DNA of 64,000 bases, taken from contig NZ_CP010407.1 of assembly GCF_000830005.1 (NCBI RefSeq), positions 8,072,001-8,136,000 of the forward strand. The letters run 5' to 3'. The DNA comes from Streptomyces vietnamensis (lineage in GTDB: Bacteria > Actinomycetota > Actinomycetes > Streptomycetales > Streptomycetaceae). Positions 25,427 to 34,218 of this stretch are shown here, piece by piece (the stretch's first letter is position 1; the number at the start of each line of letters is the position of its first letter). The notes under the pieces were generated by a model. It saw only the letters and a program-made list of their open reading frames with translations, was not told the origin of the DNA and searched no databases. A program made the position numbers and the translations under genes.

Positions 25427-26137
25427 TCCGCGAAGACGTAACGGTCTCTTGCGACGCTGTTTGAACACCCCACCCAGGCGTCAGCGGACTCGAATGCCCT
25501 GCCGGAGCCCCGAGGTACACGGGAACCCGTCGACACCCCGGGTGCTCCCTACACCCAAGGCCCCCTCGGACTCCGAGAGTTGATCACCCCCACGCCTGGT
25601 GCCGGGGACGCTACTGACCGTCCCTGACGCCTGACCCATAGATCACCGTTTGTCGCCTCGTGTCCGAGCTGTGACGCACGGTCAATCTAGACCATCGGGG
25701 CCCGTCAGGAGAGGGGATGTATGCAATTTGTGGTCAAGCTTTGAAGGGGAGTTCACCTAGGGATGGCCACCCCGGGATGCCCTGCCGGCGGGGATGGGCC
25801 CGTGACCTGTGAAGACGACCGTTTCCGGGGCTGCGGAACCTCTAACTCCGGTGCCCCCTAAAGGGATTCAAAAGGTGGACGGTGCTGTATGTGGTCCAGG
25901 TCTCACAGGGAAACGGGACCGAAAACAACCCCTGTCAGGCCTGGTCGACGCGTCCGGGCCGGCCTTCGCGGTACGTGGGAAGCCGTCGGCCGGCACCTCC
26001 CGGAAGCCCTGTGGGTGCGTCATGAAACGCGGGTTGACCGTGCGCATGCCGATCCCCGCGTTGTTCACCGGAGTCGAAGCACTCATGGCCGTGACGCCAG
26101 GAGGTGGAGTGCTCCCCAGGTCAAGTCCCGGCCCTGC
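25427..26137. other. long intergenic region upstream of the exopolysaccharide operon
   Basis: About 710 bp without a convincing gene, lying between the PuuE-like gene end and the first exopolysaccharide gene, so it should hold the operon promoter and leader on the minus strand. TTGACC occurs twice on that strand (near 25733 and 25687), but neither has a good -10 box at normal spacing. A short inverted repeat TGAC-N5-GTCA lies at 25672-25684. A 72-codon frame at 25868-26086 on the minus strand has good codon bias in its first two thirds, but no Shine-Dalgarno site, and its end runs through a hairpin; I do not call it. Confidence 0.6.
25896..25944. other. long stem-loop of unknown role
   Basis: Arms at 25896-25910 (CCAGGTCTCACAGGG) and 25929-25944 (CCCCTGTCAGGCCTGG) can pair over 15 positions with one mismatch and, in plus-strand RNA, one G-U pair, leaving an 18-base A-rich loop. 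No T-run follows on either strand. It lies about 190 bp beyond the end of the deacetylase gene and far from any plus-strand start. Confidence 0.55.
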
Positions 26138-27055
26138 TCAGGAGGTTGGAGGGTGCGTGGCCAGCCAGTGCCGGGCGATCTGCTCGCGCGTGGCGACCCA
26201 CGCACCGCCGCGCCGAGCGATGTGCCGCAGGAAGCCGTCGAGCACACGAATACGGCCGGGTCGGCCGATGATCCGGCCGTGCATGCCGACGCTCATCATG
26301 CGGGGACGTTCGGCGCCCTCCGCGTACAAGGTCTCGAAGGTGTCGACGAGATACGCGAGCATGTCGTCCGCGGTCGTGAACCCGTGGACGAGCAGGAACT
26401 TGAAGTCGTTCGCGTCGAGGCTGTACGGCACCACGAGGTGCGGCCGACCGGCCGCCTCGACGTAGAAGGGCAGGTCGTCCGAGTAGTCGTCGGAGTCGTA
26501 GAGGAAACCGCCCTCCTCGGCGACGAGGCGCCGTGTGGCGGCGCTCGTCCGGCCGGTGTACCAGCCGACGGGACGGCGGCCGACGAGCCGCTCGATCACC
26601 GCGGTCGTGCGTGCGATCCCGGCCCGCTCGACGTCCTCGGGCACGTCGCGGTGGTCGATCCAGCGCCAGCCGTGCCCGGCCACCTCCCAGCCGGCGGCGC
26701 CCATCGCGCGCGCCGCGTCCGGATTGCGCTCGAGGGCCTGTCCGACGGCGTGGACGGTGAGCGGCACGCCGTGCGCCCCGAGCGTGCGGTGAACGCGCCA
26801 GAACCCGGCCCGCGAACCGTAGGCGAACATCGACTCGGCGTTCAGATCACGACCGCCGGCCACGGGCGGCGCGCCGACGACCTCGTGCAGGAACCCCTCC
26901 GAGGCCGGGTCGCCGTCGAGGACGTTGTGCTCGCCGCCCTCCTCGTAGTTGAGGACGAGGCTGACGGCCACGCGGGCGCCACCGGGCCAGGCGGCACGCG
27001 GCGGCTCGGCACCGTAGCCGACCAGATCGTGGCGGTACTCGGACACGGACGGCAC
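26138..27055 (-). CDS. PuuE-like polysaccharide deacetylase family protein
   Basis: A 305-residue NodB-fold protein of the PuuE/allantoinase-like branch. Family landmarks are VSLVLNYEEGGEHNVLDGDP near residue 31, SRAGFWRVHRTLGAHGVPLT near 81, EVAGHGWRWIDH near 127, GWYTGRTS near 164 and MMSVGMHGRIIGRPGR near 257. It has no signal peptide, so a small cytoplasmic substrate (ureide, amide or sugar) is more likely than cell-wall glycan. GTG at 27055 is used; a GTG three codons later is possible. It is divergent from an Lrp regulator across a palindromic operator, so it is probably co-regulated with the kinase/aminotransferase fusion. True allantoinase function is not supported, as no other ureide genes are here. 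Confidence 0.83.
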   Translation of the reverse strand: MPSVSEYRHDLVGYGAEPPRAAWPGGARVAVSLVLNYEEGGEHNVLDGDPASEGFLHEVVGAPPVAGGRDLNAESMFAYGSRAGFWRVHRTLGAHGVPLTVHAVGQALERNPDAARAMGAAGWEVAGHGWRWIDHRDVPEDVERAGIARTTAVIERLVGRRPVGWYTGRTSAATRRLVAEEGGFLYDSDDYSDDLPFYVEAAGRPHLVVPYSLDANDFKFLLVHGFTTADDMLAYLVDTFETLYAEGAERPRMMSVGMHGRIIGRPGRIRVLDGFLRHIARRGGAWVATREQIARHWLATHPPTS

Positions 27056-27121
27056 GCTACCGCCGCTCGCCCCGCCCGCCGGCCAGCGGAGGAGGTCGGC
27101 GTGGCGGGGGACTTCCCGCGC

Positions 27122-27159
27122 ACGCTCGATTCTGTTGTCATGGCAATTGAATCGAGCGT
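27122..27159. promoter_or_regulatory. palindromic operator between the deacetylase and Lrp genes
   Basis: Perfect 11-bp inverted repeat ACGCTCGATTC (27122-27132) and GAATCGAGCGT (27149-27159). The 16-bp centre holds a second near-palindrome TTGTCATGGCAA (27135-27146; 10 of 12 symmetric). It lies 67 bp before both the deacetylase start and the Lrp start, the normal place for an Lrp/AsnC-type site serving both directions. Confidence 0.72.
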
Positions 27160-27225
27160 CGAATACTTCATCTGGACTCGAAACCGTTGTACAGTCGCTT
27201 CATGGGCAAGGCTGAAAGGGCAGTC

Positions 27226-27666
27226 ATGGACGAGATCGACCGGGCCATCCTGCGCGAGCTGCAGACCGACGGGCGCATTCCCTACGCGGAGCTGGGGCCC
27301 AAGGTGGGGTTGTCGCCGTCGGCGGCCCGGCAGCGGTTGCAGAGGCTGATCGACGCCAAGGTGGTCCAGGTCGTGGGGGTCACCGACCCCGTGGCCATGG
27401 GCGGGCAGGCGATGGCCCTCCTCGGCGTCCGCGTCGACGGAGATCCCCGGGCGGTGGCCGACGAGCTGGCGCGTCATGAGGAGGTCGTCTACACCGTTCT
27501 CACCTCCGGCACCTTCGACCTGTTCGTCGAGGTCGTCTGCCGTCGCCCTGCCGAACTCCTCGACATCGTCAACGACGTGGTGCGCCCCATCGAGGGCGTC
27601 ACGGCGGTCGAGAGCTTCCCCTACTTCGGGATCCACACCCACCGGTTCCTCTGGGACGTCGGCTGA
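27226..27666 (+). CDS. Lrp/AsnC family transcriptional regulator
   Basis: A 146-residue regulator. The N-terminal helix-turn-helix (MDEIDRAILRELQTDGRIPY, then LGPKVGLSPSAARQRLQRL) is followed by a hinge and a C-terminal ligand-binding domain (about 65-140) of the ferredoxin-like Lrp fold with the pattern VVYTVLTSGTFDLFVEVVC. The ATG at 27226 is preferred because GAAAGGG lies 6 bp upstream; an ATG at 27202 would add eight residues. It faces the deacetylase gene and precedes the fusion gene by 119 bp, so it probably controls both in response to an amino acid or amine. The effector is unknown. Confidence 0.9.
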   Translation: MDEIDRAILRELQTDGRIPYAELGPKVGLSPSAARQRLQRLIDAKVVQVVGVTDPVAMGGQAMALLGVRVDGDPRAVADELARHEEVVYTVLTSGTFDLFVEVVCRRPAELLDIVNDVVRPIEGVTAVESFPYFGIHTHRFLWDVG

Positions 27667-27785
27667 GGGCCCTCGACGAATCGGCCGGACCGTCCCCCTC
27701 GCGCGCCATGCGCGGCCCCATCGAACATCTCGCGGCGCCCGCCTCGCGTGCGGCGGCACCCCACCACCCCCGACAAGGATCAGAC

Positions 27786-30734
27786 ATGCCCCCTCGCCAG
27801 TCATTCGGCGTCGACTTCTTCGCCCGCGAGGCACTGCCGGCCCCTCGGGTGACGGAGGGCGACGCGCAGCGCATCGCCGCCGAGGTCTTCGGGCTCGCCA
27901 CCCACGCCGTATCGCTGGGCAGCCAACAGGACACCAACTTCCTGCTGCGCGGATCCGACGGGAAGCCCGCGGCCGTACTCAAGATCGCCAATCCGGCGTT
28001 CGGCGAGACCGAGATCGAGGCCCAGGACGCCGCCGCCGACCTCGTCGCCGAGGCGAACCCCGCCCTGCGCGTGGCCACCGTCCTGCGCGACCACGACGGC
28101 GCGCGCCAGGTCGCCGCGGTCGACACCGCCGACGGACCGCTCACCGCGCGACTGCTGCGCTACCTGCCCGGCGGATCCCTCTCCGGGCCCCGTCACCTCT
28201 CGCCGCGTACGGTGTCGGCCATGGGGGCCGTGGCCGGCCGGGTGAGCAGCGCCCTCCACGACTTCCGACACCCCGGACTCGACCGCGTCCTGCAGTGGGA
28301 CCCGCGGCACGCGGACCGGGTCGTGGAGCTGCTGCTCCGTCACGTGTCCGAACCCGCGCGCCGCGCTGCCGTCGAGACGGCAACGGCCGAATCCTGGGCC
28401 GCCGTACGCGAGGTCGGCGACGGACTGCCCCGCCAGGCCGTGCACCTGGACCTCACCGACGACAATCTGGTCCGAGCGGCCGGCAGTCCGTCCCACGTCC
28501 CCGACGGGATCATCGACTTCGGTGACCTGACGCACAGTTGGGCCGTCTCCGAGCTCGCGGTGACCCTGTCGTCCGTACTGCACCACGATGGCGCCGAACC
28601 CCACCACGTCCTCCCCGCCGTCCGGGCCTTCCACGGCATCCGCCCCCTGTCCGCCGACGAGGCAGCGGCGCTCTGGCCGCTCGTCGTGCTGCGCGCCGCC
28701 ACCCTCGTCGTCAGCGGCCGCCAGCAAGCCGCCGTCGATCGGGACAACGCCTATGTGAACGCGGCGCTCGACCGGGAGTGGCGGATCTTCGAGCAGGCCA
28801 TCGCGGTGCCCTCCGCCGTGATGACCGGCCTGATCGACGACGCGCTCGAACTGCCCCGTCGGCCGGCCCCCTCCCTGCCGGTCCTCGGGCCCCTCGTGGC
28901 GGACCTGACCGCATCCGGTACGAGGCTGCTCGACCTCTCCGTCGAGTCCGACGCGATGGACCACGGCACGTGGCTGGAGCCCGGAACGGAAGAGCGGCTG
29001 GCGGCCGAGCTGCTCGACCGGGGCGCCGACGCCGTGACCACCGCGTATGCCCAGCCGCGCCTGAGCGCCTCCGCCGTACTGTCCGCCACCTCATCCGCGA
29101 CGGTCCCCACCGGCATCGACCTCTGGCTCGGCAGACCCTCGGAGCTGCGGGCCCCGCACGACGGCGAGATCGTCCACGCGTCACCCGGCCGGGCCACCCT
29201 CACCTGCGGTTCCCGGCTCCTCGACCTGTCGTGGAACGGCGCCGACGCCCCGTACCCGCCCACCGGCAGCCTGCTGCGCGCCGGCGACCGGCTGGCCGCC
29301 CTGCCCTCCGGCACCCGGCTGCACCTGACCCTCCGGCACCGGCACGGTCCCGAAGTCCCCGCCCTGGTCAGGCCCGAGTACGCCGCGGGCTGGCTGGCGC
29401 TCACCACCGACCCCGCGCCCCTCATCGGAGTGCCGACCGCCGAGGGCCGGCCGCAGGAGGACCTGCTCGCCCGGCGCGACGCCTCTTTCGCCACCGTGCA
29501 GGAGCACTACTACGGCAACCCGCCCAGGATCGAACGCGGTTGGCGCCACCACATGCTGTCCACCGACGGCCGCGCCTACCTGGACATGGTCAACAACGTC
29601 ACCCCGCTTGGCCACGCGCACCCTCGTGTCGAGCGGGCCGTGGCACGGCAGTTGCGCCGACTGAACACCAACTCCCGTTTCCACTACGCGTCGGTCGTGG
29701 AGTTCTCCGAACGGCTGGCCGCCCTGCTGCCCGCGCCGCTCGACACGGTGTTCCTCGTCAACTCGGGCTCCGAGGCGGTCGACCTGGCCATCCGGCTGGC
29801 CATCGGAGCCACCGGCCGCCACGACGTCGTCGCGCTGCGCGAGGCGTACCACGGCTGGACCTACGCCTCGGACGCCGTGTCCACCTCGATCGCCGACAAC
29901 CCCAACGCCCTCGCCAGCCGCCCCGACTGGGTCCACACCGTGGACTCGCCCAACCCCTACCGAGGGAACCACCGCGGCGAGGCCGCGACGGCCTACGCGA
30001 CCGAAGCCGTCCGGACCGTCGAGGACCTCGCGGCGACGGGACGGGCGCCGGGCGCGTTCATCAGCGAGTCCTTCTACGGCAACGCCGGAGCCGTCGCGCT
30101 GCCCGACGGCTATCTCGCCCAGGTCTACGCGGCCGTGCGGCGCCACGGCGGACTGACGATCGCCGACGAGATCCAGGTCGGTTACGGCCGTCTCGGCTCC
30201 TGGTTCTGGGGATTCGAGCAGCAGGGCGTGACACCCGACATCGTCACCGTGGCCAAGGCGATCGGCAACGGCCACCCGCTCGGCGCCGTGATCACCTCAC
30301 GGGCCGTGGCCGAGCGCTACCGCGACCAGGGCTACTTCTTCTCCTCCACCGGCGGCAGCCCCGTCTCCAGCATCGCCGGCCTCACCGTCCTCGACACCCT
30401 CCGGGACGAGGACCTCCAGGGGAACGCGGTACGCGTCGGCGCCCACCTCAAGGCCCGGCTCGAGGAACTCGCGGAACGCCACCCGCTCATCGGCGCCGTC
30501 CACGGAGCCGGCCTCTACCTCGGCGTCGAACTCGTCCGCGACCACGCCACCCTCGAACCCGCACCCGAGGAGACCACGGAACTCTGCGACCGCATGCTGG
30601 ACCTGGGCGTCATCGTCCAGCCGACCGGAGACCACCAGAACGTCCTGAAGATCAAGCCGCCGCTGTGCATCGACCGCACGGCCGCCGACTTCTTCACCGC
30701 CACCCTCGACCGCGCCCTCACCGAACTCCGGTGA
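27786..30734 (+). CDS. kinase / LytM-like / class III aminotransferase (phospholyase-like) fusion
   Basis: A 982-residue cytoplasmic protein. Residues 1-345 form an APH-type small-molecule kinase with HLDLTDDN at 220-227 and IDFGD at 243-247. Residues about 440-540 look like a degenerate LytM/M23 fold (LRAPHDGEIVHASPGRATL) without the zinc ligands. Residues 560-982 form a class III PLP enzyme with ADEIQVGYGR at 793-802 and the PLP lysine K824 in TVAKAIGNGHPLG. In animals the separate kinase and AGXT2L proteins phosphorylate hydroxylysine and then eliminate phosphate from phosphohydroxylysine or phosphoethanolamine. A kinase feeding a phospholyase in one chain is inferred. A plain aminotransferase role is the alternative. 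AAGGATC lies before the ATG. Confidence 0.87.
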   Translation: MPPRQSFGVDFFAREALPAPRVTEGDAQRIAAEVFGLATHAVSLGSQQDTNFLLRGSDGKPAAVLKIANPAFGETEIEAQDAAADLVAEANPALRVATVLRDHDGARQVAAVDTADGPLTARLLRYLPGGSLSGPRHLSPRTVSAMGAVAGRVSSALHDFRHPGLDRVLQWDPRHADRVVELLLRHVSEPARRAAVETATAESWAAVREVGDGLPRQAVHLDLTDDNLVRAAGSPSHVPDGIIDFGDLTHSWAVSELAVTLSSVLHHDGAEPHHVLPAVRAFHGIRPLSADEAAALWPLVVLRAATLVVSGRQQAAVDRDNAYVNAALDREWRIFEQAIAVPSAVMTGLIDDALELPRRPAPSLPVLGPLVADLTASGTRLLDLSVESDAMDHGTWLEPGTEERLAAELLDRGADAVTTAYAQPRLSASAVLSATSSATVPTGIDLWLGRPSELRAPHDGEIVHASPGRATLTCGSRLLDLSWNGADAPYPPTGSLLRAGDRLAALPSGTRLHLTLRHRHGPEVPALVRPEYAAGWLALTTDPAPLIGVPTAEGRPQEDLLARRDASFATVQEHYYGNPPRIERGWRHHMLSTDGRAYLDMVNNVTPLGHAHPRVERAVARQLRRLNTNSRFHYASVVEFSERLAALLPAPLDTVFLVNSGSEAVDLAIRLAIGATGRHDVVALREAYHGWTYASDAVSTSIADNPNALASRPDWVHTVDSPNPYRGNHRGEAATAYATEAVRTVEDLAATGRAPGAFISESFYGNAGAVALPDGYLAQVYAAVRRHGGLTIADEIQVGYGRLGSWFWGFEQQGVTPDIVTVAKAIGNGHPLGAVITSRAVAERYRDQGYFFSSTGGSPVSSIAGLTVLDTLRDEDLQGNAVRVGAHLKARLEELAERHPLIGAVHGAGLYLGVELVRDHATLEPAPEETTELCDRMLDLGVIVQPTGDHQNVLKIKPPLCIDRTAADFFTATLDRALTELR

Positions 30735-30825
30735 CACCTCCTCGTCGGTCCGCCCCGGGGGCGCAGCGGCCGGAAGGAGGCAGTAGCCCGTCCACGGGGC
30801 ATACCTGGTGACGGAGGTGAACGCG

Positions 30826-31227
30826 ATGGACGCGCGGATCGGCCGGGGCGTCAAGGCGCTGGCGATGCTCGGGCTGCTGCTCGTGGCCGCGGCGGCCGTG
30901 GGCTGCGGGCCGGGAGCGGAGCAGGCGACCGGGACCGTACGCGGCACGGTCGTACGGCCGCCGGGGCAAGACCCGCGGTCGGGCGGAGGCGGGTCGGACG
31001 GCCGGGACACGGCCCGGGTGCCGGTGAACGGCGACCCGGTACGGGCGCGGGACGAGCACGGCCGCGTGGTGGCGAGCACGGTCAGCGCGCCGCCCGACGG
31101 CGGCTTCCGCTTCGACCTGCCGCCCGGCGCGTACCGGATCACCGAGGACATCCTCGGCGTCGGCGTACAGGTGCGCGTACGGGCAGGGGAGACCGTCACC
31201 GTGACCCTGACCCTTCCGTCCGTCTGA
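30826..31227 (+). CDS. small secreted lipoprotein with Ig-like/carboxypeptidase-regulatory fold
   Basis: A 133-residue protein with an N-terminal signal ending AAAAVGCGPG, which looks like a lipobox at residues 26-30. A Gly/Asp-rich linker leads to one small beta domain (VPVNGDPVRARDEHGRVVAS, then GGFRFDLPPGAYRITEDILG), the pattern of carboxypeptidase-regulatory-like domains. GGAGGTGA lies 5 bp before the ATG at 30826, which decides against the GTG at 30808. No enzyme motif is seen. It follows the fusion gene by 91 bp and precedes a secreted sialidase-like protein; a shared role is possible but not shown. Confidence 0.75.
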   Translation: MDARIGRGVKALAMLGLLLVAAAAVGCGPGAEQATGTVRGTVVRPPGQDPRSGGGGSDGRDTARVPVNGDPVRARDEHGRVVASTVSAPPDGGFRFDLPPGAYRITEDILGVGVQVRVRAGETVTVTLTLPSV

Positions 31228-31371
31228 GTGACGGCCGCCCGCCCACACTCGACCGAAGGGGTGCAGTTCGTCGGCGAAGGGGTGTCCGTGACGCCCTGTG
31301 GCTGGCGTTCCTCACGCTCGGTGATCACGCTGCTGCTCGTCTCGTACACCTCCCGACGAGGAGATCCGCGC

Positions 31372-34161
31372 GTGAAAGCCGCTCCGGCTCGCCCCGGCAT
31401 CAGACGGTCCCGATCGGTCATGGGCCGCGTACTTGCCGCCACTCTCACCCTGGGGCTCACGGCCCCCCTGCAGGCGTGGGCGAACACACCGCCTCCGGCG
31501 CCCGCGCCGGCCGACCGGGAACTGCTCAGCAGCCCGACGGACCTCACGAAACTGCCCCGCCCGAAGAACGCCGGTCGCACCCCGTTGGTCGCGCAGGCCA
31601 CCCCCGGAGTCGCGATCATCGACGCGTCGGCGGCGGCCTCCAGCGGCGGCGGCAACGAAACGTCGATCGCCATCAACCCGGCCGACACCAAAGAGATCGT
31701 GATCACCCGGTTCAACGGGTCCTGGTCGGGCGTCGGCGGCAGCAACACAGACCTGCTGCACTCCCTCGACGGCGGCATCACCTGGACGAACCGCGCCACC
31801 ATCCCCTTCCACGGCCTCACCGACACGACGAACGGCCCGAACGACCAGACGGTCGACTTCGACCGCAACGGCAACCTCCACGGCGCGTTCCTCACCTGCA
31901 GCTCCGCCACCATGACGGCCGCGTTCTGCGCCACGTCCCACGTGGTGACGGGCGCGACGGACGACCCGGCCGACGCGACGCACTGGAGATGGTTCGGCAA
32001 CCCGCCCACCCAGGCCACGAGCGGCACCCGCACGGGGACCGACCAGCCGTGGCTGCTGGTCAACCGCGACGCCACGAACGCCGCCCAGGACAACGCCTAC
32101 ATCGCCATGCAGGACTTCGGCGGCGCCCCGGACGCGCGCGTGGCCGTCTACGACGGCGCGGTGGCGTCCCAGCCGGCCGGAGTCAGCCGGGACAACATCG
32201 CCGGCACCATGAGCCCCCTGGTCACCAACGGGGGCCTGCGGCTGGCCAAGGACCCGCGCGCCACGGGCGGCGGCGCGATGTACGCGCTGTACCAGACCTC
32301 GACCGGCACGAACCAGACCAACAGCGTGCTCCGCAACCAGCCCGTCAGCGTCACCTGGCGGCTCAACCGGTCGACGGACAACGGACAGACCTGGACGCTC
32401 AACGGCAACACCAACGGCATCGCCGTCGCCACAGAGAACAGCGACCAGGGCCTGGGCTTCAAGTTCGGCGGCGTGAACGCCCTGCTCGGCGGCATCGACC
32501 ACGCGGCCGTCGACCCCGGCAACGGCGACGTCTACGTCGCGTACGGCGCCGACACCGCCTCCGGCAACAACCAGCTGCGGATGCGCCGGCTCACCCCCAA
32601 CGGCTCCGGCGGTCTGACCGTCGGCGGGGCGGTGAACATCTCGGCGTCGACCGACGCGGCAATGCCGTCCGTCGCGGTCCTCGACAACGGCACCATCGGC
32701 GTCCTGTACGACACGTTCGACGGCACCAACACGGCCGGCTTCCCGGTCTTCTCCGCGCACCTGGCCCGCAGCACCGACCACGGCGCGACGTTCACCGACA
32801 CCCTGCTGCAGACCTTCTCGTCACCGCAGACGGACCAGACGGGCTGTGACACCCGCCCGCAGCCGCCGAACCCGAACCCGCCGAACCTCACCTGCGCCCG
32901 GCAGCGCGTCCTCGGCGACTACCAGCAGCTGAAGGCCGTCGGGAACACCTTCTACGGCGCCTTCCCCGGCCACACCGGCGGCCGCGACCCCGTCGGCTCG
33001 CCGCCGATCCACGCCCTGTTCTTCAGCATCCCGCAGCGCACCGAGACCTCCCTGTCCTCCTCGTCCAACCCGTCGGTGTACGGCCAGCCGGTGACGTTCA
33101 CCGCGGCCGTGCGGCCCGTCCCGGACGGCGGCACCGCGAGCTTCAAGGTCGACGGCAACGCCCTCGGCGGAGCGGTCCCGGTCGACACGACGACGGGCCG
33201 GGCGACCTCCGACCCGATCGCCACGCTGAGCGTGGGCGACCACACCGTCGACGCCACCTACAGCGGCACCACGGACTTCCAGGGCAGCACGGCCGCCTCC
33301 CTCACCCAGACGGTGAGCAAGGCGCCGACCGTCACCACGCTCACCTCCAGCGCCAATCCGTCCTCGTACGGCCGGCCGGTGACCTTCACGGCCGTCGTCT
33401 GCCCGACCGGCGGCAGCACCAACCCCACGTCGGCGCCGACGGGCACGGTGACCTTCCGGGACGGCAGCACCGTCCTCGGCACCCGGACGCTGAGCCCCGG
33501 CGGCGGCACGAACTGCGCGCAGGCGCAGCTCACCCACGCGAACCTGCTGCCCGGCAGCCACACCGTCACCGCCCAGTACAGCGGTGACGGCAACTACCTG
33601 GCCGGCGACCCCGCGAGCCTGACCCAGACGGTGACCTGCACCCGGACCATCACCGGCGACTGGCCCCGGGACGTGTTCGCCAGCCGTGAGAGCACCTGCA
33701 TCATCGACGCGAACGTGGGCGGCACGGTCCACGGCATCGCGCAGGGCGCGCTGTTCATCGGCCACTCGACCATCGACGGCAGCGTCCTGTCGACGCGGGG
33801 CACCCTGTTCGCCATCTGCGACAGCACGATCGACGGGACCGTCTCCGTCGCCCGGGCCACCGGATTCGTCCTCCTGGGCGACCCCGGTGACGACGGCTGC
33901 GCACCCAACCACGTCACCGGAGGCGTACAGCTGTCCGACAACGGCTCCGGCGCCGAGCTCGTCTCCAACCTGATCGACGGCTCCGTCCAGGTGAACGGAA
34001 CCACGGGCAGCGGACCGTTCCCGATCGACAACCGGGCCGCGATCGTGGGCAACACCATCGGCGGATCGCTCAGCTGCGCGCGCAACGTGCCCCCGCCGAC
34101 CAACCGGGGCGTCCTGAACGACGTGACCGGTAGCCGACGCGGCCAGTGCGCCGCCCTTTGA
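31372..34161 (+). CDS. secreted sialidase-fold protein with Ig-like repeats and C-terminal beta-helix-like region
   Basis: A 929-residue exported protein. A signal peptide (ATLTLGLTAPLQAWANTPP) should be cut after AWA. Residues about 85-560 have Asp-box motifs typical of beta-propeller sialidases (SLDGGITW, STDNGQTW, STDHGATF), but no clear catalytic Arg triad. Two bacterial Ig-like repeats start TETSLSSSSNPSVYGQPVTF and TVTTLTSSANPSSYGRPVTF (about 560 and 655). The last 170 residues alternate DGSV/DGTV units (HSTIDGSVLSTRGTLFAICD) like a stacked beta-helix. GTG at 31372 has GAGGAG upstream. It may bind or hydrolyse host or microbial glycans, or just be a surface protein. Confidence 0.78.
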   Translation: MKAAPARPGIRRSRSVMGRVLAATLTLGLTAPLQAWANTPPPAPAPADRELLSSPTDLTKLPRPKNAGRTPLVAQATPGVAIIDASAAASSGGGNETSIAINPADTKEIVITRFNGSWSGVGGSNTDLLHSLDGGITWTNRATIPFHGLTDTTNGPNDQTVDFDRNGNLHGAFLTCSSATMTAAFCATSHVVTGATDDPADATHWRWFGNPPTQATSGTRTGTDQPWLLVNRDATNAAQDNAYIAMQDFGGAPDARVAVYDGAVASQPAGVSRDNIAGTMSPLVTNGGLRLAKDPRATGGGAMYALYQTSTGTNQTNSVLRNQPVSVTWRLNRSTDNGQTWTLNGNTNGIAVATENSDQGLGFKFGGVNALLGGIDHAAVDPGNGDVYVAYGADTASGNNQLRMRRLTPNGSGGLTVGGAVNISASTDAAMPSVAVLDNGTIGVLYDTFDGTNTAGFPVFSAHLARSTDHGATFTDTLLQTFSSPQTDQTGCDTRPQPPNPNPPNLTCARQRVLGDYQQLKAVGNTFYGAFPGHTGGRDPVGSPPIHALFFSIPQRTETSLSSSSNPSVYGQPVTFTAAVRPVPDGGTASFKVDGNALGGAVPVDTTTGRATSDPIATLSVGDHTVDATYSGTTDFQGSTAASLTQTVSKAPTVTTLTSSANPSSYGRPVTFTAVVCPTGGSTNPTSAPTGTVTFRDGSTVLGTRTLSPGGGTNCAQAQLTHANLLPGSHTVTAQYSGDGNYLAGDPASLTQTVTCTRTITGDWPRDVFASRESTCIIDANVGGTVHGIAQGALFIGHSTIDGSVLSTRGTLFAICDSTIDGTVSVARATGFVLLGDPGDDGCAPNHVTGGVQLSDNGSGAELVSNLIDGSVQVNGTTGSGPFPIDNRAAIVGNTIGGSLSCARNVPPPTNRGVLNDVTGSRRGQCAAL

Positions 34162-34177
34162 CAGTACGACAACAAGT

Positions 34178-34212
34178 GAAGGCCGCCACCCACAGGCTGG
34201 GTGGCGGCCTTC
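34178..34212. terminator. bidirectional hairpin terminator
   Basis: Perfect 15-bp stem GAAGGCCGCCACCCA (34178-34192) with TGGGTGGCGGCCTTC (34198-34212) and a 5-base loop. It lies 16 bp after the sialidase-fold gene and 6 bp before the stop of the opposing alcohol dehydrogenase, and can serve both. Confidence 0.88.
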
Positions 34213-34218
34213 GCCACG

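Noticed and set aside
25735..25870. Possible c-di-AMP (ydaO-type) riboswitch
   Set aside because: A few words such as CTAACTCCGG recall streptomycete ydaO leaders, but the paired elements are missing and no plus-strand gene follows closely.
25809..26465. Plus-strand frame of 218 codons in the long intergenic region
   Set aside because: It has poor codon bias, overlaps the deacetylase gene on the other strand, and has no known-looking protein pattern.
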